DNA from: Tubiluchus corallicola
Taxonomy: Eukaryota; Priapulida; Priapulimorpha; Priapulimorphida; Tubiluchidae
Length of the DNA stretch: 64,000 nucleotides
Assembly (NCBI GenBank): GCA_030141605.1
Contig: JAQGDQ010000245.1
Location: forward strand, 272,098 to 336,097
Reading direction: 5' to 3'
A program made the position numbers and the translations under genes. The notes below the pieces were generated by a model that searched no databases, was not told the origin of the DNA, and worked only from the letters and a program-made list of their open reading frames with translations. Positions within the stretch are counted from its first letter, which is position 1. Each line of letters starts with the position of its first letter. This document shows, in pieces, positions 1-11,000 of this stretch.

Positions 1-109
1 TGAATCTCCTTTACAGGTTAGAGATGTACTAATGCAATGTGTACACTAAATTTACTAATTTTTACATAATAACAGTCAATATTTATTAATGCTTACATTT
101 TTTTACCAG

Positions 110-183
110 TTGATCTACTCATGGTAAAAGTATGTCTTACACTTAAACTGTTACTTGCAATTGGTCCAAAAATATCATATAAG
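110..183 (+). CDS. NCAPG: Probable additional upstream NCAPG exon
   Basis: A pyrimidine-rich tract and CAG acceptor precede position 110, and AAG|GTAAAT forms a donor at 183/184. The reading xTT-DLLMVKVCLTLKLLLAIGPK is open and ends in phase 0, as the next exon at 429 requires. The start resembles the FD(Q/L)LM stretch that precedes the acidic linker in condensin CAP-G proteins. A shorter version ending after ATG at 123 would also keep phase. A still earlier 22-base exon at 17-38 (VRDVLMQ, acceptor TTACAG, weak donor GTGTAC) would join in phase, but it is too short to trust. Confidence 0.45.
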
Positions 184-428
184 GTAAATAAATGTGGATT
201 ACACAAAAGATGTGAGAATTCTGATTTTGTTCTGAAAAAAAATTACTTAGTTTTCACAGGTCAGGATTCAAAGTTTTACATTGCTAATTCTGCTGAAATA
301 TTTTAAAAAGATTGAATACGTATATTTTAGCAAGAATTTCCCATCTTTGCTGTAAGCTTTGAGTGTGGTTATAAGTAATTTACTTATAAGTTACGCATAA
401 GTAATTTCATTATTTAATTTTAATTCAG

Positions 429-3400
429 AGTCTTGAGGATGTGGAGAACCAAAATGATAGGAACAAAGTTCCGGATTCTGCAGCTGGTGATATTATATCC
501 ATTATTCAGGCACTTTTGGATGGAGAGGTATGTATTTCGTAGCTGCATATTCTGTCTTACTACGATATTGCTAGTTCTTATTGTTCCAAACATTGACAGA
601 AAGTACATTTGGGAGAAGGATTCTTGGCTATACTTTTCTTCGAACTGTAATGATCACAGTGCTTTTAAGCTTATGGCTTAAGAAAAGTCAAATCCTAAGT
701 TTGTTCTTTCTTTTCTTTTATACCAGATAAAAATTTGAAACAACTACAGGATTTGCTTACATACAACATTTAGAAGCTGTTTTATACAAATTTAAAACAA
801 GACAGTAAACGATTTTGAAAATTCCAATTGATTATGGAGAGCCGTTGAACCATTTATATGCCTACATTATTTCTTTCTAGTAATAATTTTATAATTTGTG
901 TTCGTATGACCAAGTTAAATGTTAATTTAGGCAATGATATTGGCGTTTCTGTATTTCAGTGTGCTGATCTGCGCTGTGTAGCAGCAGAAGGCACAGCTAA
1001 GCTCATGTTAGCAGGGCGACTAAGTTCAGCTGAATTTTTCTCACATTTGCTACTGCTGTGGTACAATCCTGTGACGGTTGATGACGCAACGTTGAGACAT
1101 TGTCTTGGCTCTTTTTTTCAAGTGTTTTCTTTTGCTAGCAGGTATTTTCATTGGCTGCTCTCTGACTTATTTTTTAAGGAGCCCAATAAATATAGTAGTA
1201 GATAATTTGCTTAAAAGATGTTACTGCCATAGTTTTGCTAGTTAAGGTTGTTAAGTTTCTTCAAAATTAACGCAAATTGATTTACAAAAGACATTGCCAA
1301 CCATATTTTAATTGTTTATTACTGAAAATAATGTAAAAGATTTTTGTATTATAATAACGCCTGAAATAAAGCCTTTTTGCAGAGAATATAATTATTTATG
1401 GCAGTAGTAAGAATATAGTATTACAAATCTACCTTTTTCCACGTACTTATTTATTGCAATGTTAGTGCTAGTTAGCGCTAACTTGCAGGCAAATTTCATA
1501 CCATTTCTTAAAATAAAATTTGAAGTTATAAACATAAGTTTTCATTCTAGTTTCTTGCACTGCAGATTTTCTTTCACGTTTTAAGCAACTATCTCATGCT
1601 GTTTTGTCCTTCCAAGAGCTTTAATGCACGTGTAACTAATTTCAAATGTGTGAATTATTGTTGGTAACCTAGCGCACATATGTTTTTTATTCGCTCAGAA
1701 TGTTCCTAATATAGGGTATTATCTTCAGATGGCAAACATGCAAATTCAATGTGGCATCAGACTGCCAGTAACTGCGCATAATCGCGCATTGATAAAGAAA
1801 TATATGACTGAGCTTAACAGCTTACAATGAAACAGAGACCTGAGTATATAATAGGTTTATGTTACAAGTAGCTCTTTTAGAAGACAATAAGGCAACAAAC
1901 AACAATTTATGTCTTAACTAACGTCAGAACAAAAAAAAACGATTCTTGGTAAATAATATTTATTTTTAAATGAGGAAGCAGGTGGCAAAATCATTGCACC
2001 ATCATGGAAAAAGTGGAGCAACATTAAGCAATAAATTGGCCTTATTTTGCGAGCAATAGTTTGTTTAACACATAACACCTGTTCACAGGGCAAATCAGGA
2101 AATTGTAATGGAGGCCTTCTTGCCTACAGTGCGCACGCTGTTCACGGCACCAGCTTTTAGCCCTCTTTCGGAAGTAAATGAGACAAATGTTGCCGACTTG
2201 ATGATTATTCTGTGTGATGGTAGGCGGCGGGTCAATCCAGCTGAAACTAACGAAGTAAGTGTATTAAAATTGATACCACTTTTCAGCTTTTGTTTTGATC
2301 TATATACTTTTTCGATTTAGTTTCACTTGTTGCAGCAGTTAAAAAATGAAAGCAGAGATTATTTCTTGCTTGTGATACCAGAAATTACACGCTTGTTCTG
2401 CAAAATTAAATGATAAAATAATGACTATGGTATGGGATATTACTACTTCAGCCTCTAAAGTTTGCCATATTTTTGTTTTTGCTGAATGTCCTACAAGTGC
2501 TAAAATAGAAGTACTAACCTAACTGTGTTTTGCACGTCTCGCAAAGGTCAGCAGTTGCAGCTGCACTTTGTAATTCAGCTTGTCGGTTTTTCTCCAGTCT
2601 GTGATGTCTGAGCAGCTCAGGAAGTAGAAAGTTAAAATTGATACCAAATAATTGGCAAAACGTTGATAATAAGACTTTTAAGAAGTAAAATCGCATCATT
2701 TTGGCCATGCATAGAGTTCACACATTTAAGATGTAAGTTCATTATAAAGTTACGTACAGCTTTTTATTTTTTTCTCTTGATACATTCCTTTTTTTACACA
2801 GCTTCGTTTTGATGTATAAAATTGGAATAAAAAAGAAACAAAATTGCTGTTAAGTGAAACAAATAGATTACAAAAGTAAACGCTAATCAATAAGATCTAA
2901 GAACAAGTAAGTAATAAGAACTCTGTTTTAAGCATCACTCCCGTCTCGTTCTCTAATGTCGTAATACTGTTATGCGTTCATGCTGCAGTTTAAGAGCGCA
3001 GTATGCAGATAGTAAATGGCTTCAGTTATTTTTAGTACATACATTTACAACACATTTTTAGGTAGCTTAATATCCAGTGTTTTGCTCGTTTTTCTGTTCT
3101 TGCTTCGGGGTTTGTATGGTTAACTGTTTACAGTACTGATAAATTACTCGTCTCGTTTCATGTCTTATCTTTAGTTGCTTATCTTCAAGATTAGTGGTGA
3201 GAAACAAATTTAACATATTGATACATACTTTCATCATATTACAATGTATGAATGTTTAAAAAAGAATGCAATGTCAACATCTAGTTTATGTTTGAAATTG
3301 TCTTTGTGTTTTACAGGACAACTTGCACGAAAGGTTGGCTTTGAAAATTGTCAATGAAATACTAAACGATCCAGATTCATTTGGCACACTTACCCTTACC

Positions 3401-6400
3401 AAAGCTTTGAATCAGCTTAACATTACTGGTGATAATACCACAATGCTAGAAGATTTGAGAGTCCTTACTGAGGAGATGCTGGATGCAAGTTTCTTACTGA
3501 ATCTGAATTTTTAAGTTGCTATTTTTGTATATTTTGTGCTTTATTAATGATGTTTATTTAGTTAAATGTGCGGGCTTTTTAAAAGCACTGTGAGCGATTT
3601 TCCTGATCATTGCAGGAAATAGTAATAGAAAGAAAACAGTGAACATAGAACTGTGCTGTCAATCACATGCGCATCACCACCCAGTCGAATGGCTTAACAT
3701 TTTCACACCTGTTCAGTATGTGCAGGCATTCAATTAATGTTACTAAGTTACTATTTCACAGGCAACTTCTGGCAAGAAAAGAATTTTAGACAATTCTTTG
3801 TTTTTTTAGTAGCCTAAAGGAATAAAAGTAATTAGTGTAATAAAATTTCCCTAAATTATAAATCCAGAAAGTGCTTTATAGGAGCAGCAGTATCGTGCAA
3901 AGCTGTGTGATGTGTGACCTGGATGTAATGCACTACAAGTTGACAACATAATGATATTTTAGCAAATCAAGTTCTAAATTACTTTAGCAAATTTCGACTG
4001 CTACTGAAATAGGTCTATAATCATAGTAGCACTGCTCATCAAACTCTTGTTAATAAATTAGCACACCGTTGACCAGTTGGAACGAAGAAAGCGATCTTTG
4101 CAAATCCACAGGGTTTAGGTTACTCATCTTTGTTGATGATCATAATTTGATGAAACGTGTATAAAGTTTTCGATTTATAACAACGTAATTATATTCTATG
4201 AACCATATAACTAATGGAGTCGTAGGTAAATCTTTATAAACTTTAGTTTGATAAGTCTCTGTATTAACAAATTAAGACTGGCGTATTCATTGGTGCGCTG
4301 AAATTCAGAAATGTTTTTGCGTAAATAAAACACAATCTGTGTTTTAAACTGATGTAAATGCTTGTAGAATGTATGAACTAACCATTAATATTATATATAG
4401 TGACCATAATAATAACCAGTATTATTACAAAAAATAAAAAAGCCGAGTTTATTAGGAATGCTAGTCAGCCAATTTTTATAAGCAGTGTAGTCATTCTGCT
4501 CGAGGGCAGTTGAATGTGAAACATGGCCACAAGGAGGCAGGGTCAGCGCATGCAAGCAGATCTTTGCAGTACGATATAAAGATTACAATGTACGGGTGAC
4601 ATTTTTTGCAGAGCTACAGTTTTAAGGTGTGCAGCCAGCTGAATTTGAAGTAATAAATTAGCAATATTTGCTTGAGTTATGTACAAGTGTATATTGTTGA
4701 AATTGTTTTTCAGACTGTGAAGAATAAACAGTGTGTTAAACAGCTGGAAAAATTCAATGGCACAATTGAAGCGTTATGCGCAGAAAAGACATTGCAAGAT
4801 GGGGAGAGTCAAAATGAACAGATGGAGATAACTACTGAATGTGAGAAAGTTGGAGGGAGTCAGGTTAGTGAGCTAGGATCCCAACTTGAACAAACAAACT
4901 TGGGAAAAAGTAAAAGTGGAGAAGCAGAAGGAACAATGCTGGATAGTGTCAGTGCTGAGAACGAAATGGTAACTATAAATCTAATAATAAAAACGTACAT
5001 TTTGATCATATTTTTTGGGGAAAAAATTACATTCAAAGCATCTTACCCATGATAAGCCAGAGTTACTAAGTGTAACGGTTTATTTTAAGGAACATTTGGG
5101 ATTACAGCAAATTTGTTGAAGAAAGAAAATTCTGAAAAATTGTACGCTAGTCAGTGAGGTCACCTTCAACAAGTTCGAGTCCCGACTGGTTCTTACTTTT
5201 TTAAAATCTTTTTTCAATAAATTAGCTGCTAGGCTTACTGCTGTTTCACCTAAACCATTAATTTAGTTAATTCTGGCAAATTTGTTTTTTAGGTTGTTAT
5301 AGTGTCCAGTGATTGGCTCATCAATTAATATTGTTTTTTATTGTATTTTTTTATAGCAAGAAAAAGGAGGTGGAGATAGCGAACAAATAAGCTCTGCATC
5401 ACAATTAGCAAACACATCAAGAGCTGTTGGTACATTGTGATTTTAGTAATTGGTTAAAGTATAAAAAAGACTTAGCTAAAAGTGTGATTATATAACGCAA
5501 AATATTCTCTGGTGGTTTTGATTTTTTGGTATTTATTGTAACTTAGTTCCTTGTGTATATGCTGTACATGTTCTGCTGCTGTAAGAAAATGTTTGAATTT
5601 TTTCACTTTTTCATACGTGTGCATGCTTAGACAAATGTACAAGAGAGAATATGAAATGAAAAGTATATTTATTATATTATATGGAACGTAGATATTCTAG
5701 GTGTTTTTTCCTTTGTGTAAGTTTTACAAGAGAGACAGATAATATGTAATGAAAAGTATATTTATTATATTATATGGAACGTAGATATTCTAGGTGTTTT
5801 TCCCTTGTGTAAGTTTATGTAAGTATTCAATAGCTTCACAATTTTATTAGATGAAAATATTTCGACGAGAGAGGAAGATGTTTTTGCATCTCCAGGTTTG
5901 CTCAAACAGCGACCCACAGGACTGAAAAATCTCTGTGTAGATAGTTTTGTGGTGTAAGTACTCATATACGTTTCATTATAGCATATGCTAGATTTACCTG
6001 CCCACGTTTTCAGACTCTATCACAATCTGTATATAAATACACAACAGCTGTAAAAAAACTCATAATGCTCATCAGATTGGCAGATTGCTTCTATTTTCAT
6101 TTTCTACTTTCTACGCTGCACGAGCATGTACGCAAGACATATTTCAGAAGTCATGTCCTCTTTTGGGCAAGTCTGTTGTGCAATTGCCTTACATTGTACT
6201 TGCTAGTTCTAATACCATTATTTTTCATAGAGCTTGATTTAACTAATTTATTAATAAACATAAGTAAAATACCACGTCACAATACTTAAGTTTATTCGAG
6301 AGTTGATTTAATGTGAAAAATCTTATATTGTCCTTGTTGGGATTAGCATTTAAATGCCTGTAAGTGGTTCATTGGCATTTAGCTATTTTTACTGTTCAGT

Positions 6401-7458
6401 AAATGCCTACTTGATGATGTAGTAATTTGTTTATGCTTAAAGTAAACACGAAACATTGTAAGGTAACAGTTGCTTGGTTCAGAATATAAACTAATGAAGG
6501 CATTAGATTCAAGATCAGAGGCATGCTTACATTTTGTCCCTGTTTGCTACATACATGTTAGCTTACGTAAATCTCTATTTTCCCCTTTCTTCTGACAATC
6601 ATACTAGTTTTTTGTTTCAGTAATGAGTTAATTAATTGAAACTTTTAGCTCACAAAAAGAAGTGACAGATGACATTAGACGCAAAGCCAGACGGCGAAAG
6701 AAAATGAAATCCACACGGCCTCAACTCAGCTTCTCCACAGATATACTAACCGAAGTTGATTCCTCTTCTAGGGATGATACAAAAAGGTATTTTTCATTTA
6801 GCTAGATACGTGCATTACTTTTCTTATGTAAATGCAAGTATTCTTACTTCAGAAGCCAACACTATTCAGCGAAAGATCACATAGCAAACTTGATAACTTT
6901 TATGACAAATTACTGATATATAAGCAGTGTGTGGAAGATAATGTGGCCCAGGTGCAAGTCTACTGTTCTTTTTAGTTTTTGATTTGCTTCTAGGAATGGC
7001 CATTGTTACAATAAAGTGTAAATGCACTCAAGGGGAAGGGGTAAGCACTCCAAACACTGGAAATTCGGACCCTTAGACCATCGATACCTCTGCCCTATGG
7101 CCTTGTCATTGTTTGAGCTGTGACCCTTTAGGTTATAACTTAGTCAACTGATAGTGGTTTATTTGGCATCTCTGATATTCTCTGCTATTGTTATTTTATT
7201 TTGGGAATCACTAAGAATATGACTACTAGTTAGTTCATTTTACTTGGACAGTTGACACCTTATAATTATCGATATCACTCATTCAAAATTTTTTTAAAAT
7301 AAAATTGTAAGCTTAAGTCAAGAGATTGTCAAATTTATGGCTTTTATTTTTTCAAAATTGTGACGTTCAGATTCCTGTTTGTTTTTTCTTCTAGTAAGAA
7401 AAGAAGTGCCTCTCAACCGATAACGTCTACAGTTCCAAAAGGTGATATTTTCGACTAA
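429..7458 (+). CDS. NCAPG: Condensin complex subunit 3 (NCAPG / CAP-G), 3' part of gene
   Basis: HEAT-repeat subunit of condensin I, which compacts mitotic chromosomes. Exons that join in phase: 429-527, 960-1141, 2089-2254, 3317-3484, 4714-4968, 5357-5429, 5851-5953, 6649-6786, 7395-7458 (stop TAA). They encode the last 415 residues. Diagnostic stretches match the family: CADLRCVAAEGTAKLML, LLLLWYNPVTVDDATLRHCL, FASRANQEIVMEAFLPTVRT, ETNVADLM and LALKIVNEIL. The last four exons are charged and serine-rich (for example RRKARRRKKMKS), as in the loosely conserved condensin CAP-G tail. All introns are GT-AG except the one after 3484, which uses GC (separate entry). The 5' two-thirds of the gene lies off the left edge. 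Identity is certain at family level; the exact boundaries of the last three exons rest on splice-site and phase fit only. Confidence 0.94.
3485..4713 (+). other. GC-AG intron in NCAPG
   Basis: The exon at 3317-3484 ends in GAT and is followed by GCAAGT, the usual extended donor of GC-AG introns. No GT donor in the neighbourhood preserves the protein. The acceptor is TTTTTCAG at 4713. Joining GAT to ACT gives EEMLD-TVKNKQCVKQLEKF, which matches the family, where a conserved Asp-x-x-x-Cys/Leu-Lys-x-Leu-Glu segment follows this helix. Confidence 0.8.
5138..5215 (+). repeat. tRNA-like (B-box) segment, possible SINE remnant
   Basis: In an NCAPG intron, bases around 5173-5186 read AAGTTCGAGTCCC, a good match to the RNA polymerase III B box. 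The flanking bases do not pair into a five-base T stem, and no complete cloverleaf can be drawn. It is not a functional tRNA gene; a decayed tRNA-derived SINE is the best guess. Confidence 0.25.
5638..5817 (+). repeat. Two-copy tandem duplication in NCAPG intron
   Basis: Two nearly identical units of about 86-94 bases lie head to tail (about 5638-5723 and 5724-5817). Each begins TACAAGAGAGA and contains GGAACGTAGATATTCTAGGTG. They differ by a short insertion near the start of the second unit and a few substitutions. The duplication ends about 35 bases before the exon at 5851. Confidence 0.9.
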
Positions 7459-8014
7459 GCGGATTCTTTATTACTGCTTCGTTCAAATGCAGTATTAGTA
7501 AAAAATAGAACTGGAGTATCATCAAGAAATTATCAACTTACTCTGACGCACCACTCTGACAGTTCCAGATGAAAAGACACTTTATGTTCTGTATAAATTA
7601 TGAACGGCCACTTATTGGTAATCATTGGATGAATTAGAAATTAGTAATTATATAGAATGTTGAGAATGCAATAGAATTGCATCTGCATTATTTGGTATCT
7701 TTTTTTATAGTGTAAGCATCTGGTAGCTTTGCTTATCAAGTGAACCTGTTACAACATTTTCTCATGAAAAAAGTACACTACAATGTTAATACAGCAGCAT
7801 AAATTTAAAAAAATCCACTTTATCTATAAACGTTATATTTGTAAACCGAGTTATTTTTAGCACAGTAGTAGAGTATGTAACAAAAAAATTGTAATAATGT
7901 AATTATAGTAATTATACAAACATCAATTTTTAGAAAAGTAACAGCTTTATGTACAAGTGCTGATTTATATGGAAAAACAACATAAATCTCTATACATTCC
8001 TGTATTATATCAAG
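7459..8014. other. Convergent intergenic gap between NCAPG and HMCES
   Basis: 556 bases of AT-rich sequence between the two stop codons hold both 3' untranslated regions. No confident polyadenylation signal pair, coding sequence or repeat was seen. Confidence 0.6.
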
Positions 8015-11000
8015 TCACTTTTTCAAGAATTTATTATCCTTATCTGTATTTTCATCACTCTGGCGCTTTTTTGGAGATTTTACAATCCACGTGTCCATCA
8101 AAGTTTGTTGCTTCGGTTTTGACTTCCTGTAATGAAATGGAAAAAACCTGTAGCAGTAGGTAAATAAAGATAAGAATTTGATGCACCATTGCAGTAAGTT
8201 TCCGTTTCAATTGTAAATATACAGTAGAAGTACGTATTAGGATGTGTATATGAAGGTTAGATATACAGCAGTAATGTTAAGATATTTGAATGATGCTATA
8301 TTGTTTATTACTTACATTTCTGGCAGCATTTTAACACACTCTGGTGTTTGGTTTCTTGAATTATTAACAATGGTTGAAACTTTGTGCCATGTGAGCATGT
8401 CAGCATTCGGTCGGCAGAGTGAACAAGCCTTAAAACAAAATACAGAAAGTGAAGGGAAAGTCCTTTTTGACAAGCATCGAGATGGCAATTTGTCATGGTA
8501 TTGAGCTATAATTTGGGACATTTAAATCTCCAACAAAAGTTGGCATTTCTAATTGTCATTTTTAAATTAATTTATTGTAACACTAAAGTGGACTTTTATG
8601 CTTTAAAGTGTAAACTGAATCTTAAGATAGCATTCCAGAAGCAATCTCTTCCATAAGTAATTTGCAGCAAATTTTGTTTTCTAGCTTGAACATGCAGTAT
8701 GGCAAATCTGCAATGACAATATAAAAAACTATACCACAAAAATAACCTAAATAAATATAATTGTACGCCTAACGGTTATTTTTTGTTATACAGTATTGTT
8801 GTTGCAGATTTGTCATACTGCATGTTCAGGCTAGAAAGGAAAATTTGCTGCGAGTTACTCTCCAACAGTAAGCATGAGCTGACTCAGCAATACGTGCAAC
8901 GAATCTTACAAGAGCTTTCAGACTAGTGAGAAAATACTGTCAGCAAAATGGCGAGTTTTGTCATATTTATGATATTGTTCTGGAAAATAAGAAAGCATAC
9001 TTACACTGTTAAAATTGTTCTCGGTGTTTCTAAATACAGTGTAGAGTTTTACAATATTATAATGTCATTTACTATTATTTGTCCTAACAACACACTTTTC
9101 ATGTTGTATGCCTGATCTGTATCAAATTATTGTCTACTCTCAAGCAAGGTTAAACAAAGTTTCCAGGAAGCCACTTGCTGTAGTTTTATTCACCTTGTGA
9201 CTGCGTTCACCTTATCATCGTCGTAATCATCATCATCATCATCATTAATTATTATTGTTATTGCTGTTTTTTGTTTGTTAGATATCCTTTCAATTTTAAA
9301 TTTACAGCAAATTCCGGCTGTTAATTAAAGCAGTCTACAAATGTTGCAACATTCTAATTATCATTTGTAATCTGTTTTTGTTCATTTGGATTCTCATTTT
9401 TCACCTGGATTTTCTTTTCTTTAATATAGTTGGTTGGTTTAAGTTAAAACTGTAAACTTAAAATAAAAATTGTGAGTTTTCTACCTTAATTTTCATCGTG
9501 TTATGTAGTTTTCTTTTGATTTTGCTTTGATATTTGTCATTTTGAAGTCAAACATGATTATTGTATTTCCATTATTACTTCTAGGCAAATTATGCAAATT
9601 TGCTTTTAATAAGATGTAATAAGATTTAACCAGTGTAAATACTATGGCCTGCTGATTTCCATCTTCAAGTCATTTGGTATTCAAAAATAATGTAATTTGT
9701 ATATTTTACAATGCATTTTGCATAGTGTTCATAAATATATGAATAAAAAATATAGCTTTTGTTATCTTAATTAATCATATAAAAATTCTCATGTTTTTAC
9801 TGTGTAATTTCAATATCTATATTGCTTACAGCAGCTAAGAACTATTGCAAGTTATCGCAACAAATAGAGCTTTTCCTGCAAAGTGTCTAGAGTAACTTGC
9901 CGAGGTGCTTATGCTAGACAGCAAATCAACTCGCGGCAACTGGCGGAGAGTTTGCAATTTTTTGCCAACAGCAACTTACAGACAGAAAACTCGCTAGTCT
10001 GTATGCGCTGGTATGATTGTGCAGGGGGCACCTTCTGAAAAATCATGTTAAATAAATGGATTTGGGATAGTGTCACACCTTTTTGTTTGGCACTTCACTG
10101 AAATTCAGCCAGTCTCGCACTTCATCATCTCCGTCAAGTAATGCCGGAATTCTATGATGGACTGAACTGAAACTTGGTGGGGCATCCACCGTTATTACAC
10201 TGTATGAATATAGAGCAGGTCCCTGAAAAACATACAGAAATAAAAAAAAATAATTACTGTTAGTTAGTAGTGATAGTTATCAGTACTCATTTTTGTGTAA
10301 GTGTATATAGAATACAGTCTTTTTATTGTAAATTTCTGTATACTACAGCAGAGACTGAGATTGTTTATTTTGCATCAACACAAATGCAACTCGTACATTA
10401 GAAAACACAGCAATTTCAATAATTTAACAGTTAACAAGAAATAAAATTCTCAGCAAGAAGCAAATTTTGAAATATACTTAACTAAATACAGTAAGTTCTC
10501 GTTTAACGATGCTAGTGCGTTCCAGCAATATGCAACGTTAAGCAAAATGTTAAACGAAGCAAAGACATCCATAGAAAGTAATGTAAATGAATTGAGATAC
10601 ATACCACAGACAAAAACCAATGCAGGTTAAATCATGTAATTTAAACATTTTAGGAGTTTCACTCATATGATTAATTTCTTTCTGCTTGCTTGAAACTACC
10701 TATATATCTTACTTACCATTACCTAGTTATAGCAGATTCTCTTTCGTTAGTGTCAAAGTCTATGCAATGGTTAAACAATAAACACTGCACAGTCAAAGCG
10801 AAGTCCTGGGCGACCTTAGGAATTTTATCTAGATACTTAGTCCGGTTGCTGTAGCAATAGGCTGCATGCACAAAGTTTGCAAGTTTGCCCACAGGTCTTA
10901 CTTGATATGAATGGCTAGCATTTAGTCGGCAGTCGAGAAGAACAAAAACTTATATAATAATTACCCTGTTTGCATTATTAGAACATAATAATGCAACATG

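Noticed and set aside
5138-5215. tRNA gene in an NCAPG intron
   Set aside because: A B-box-like string is present, but the T stem does not pair and no acceptor or anticodon arm can be formed.
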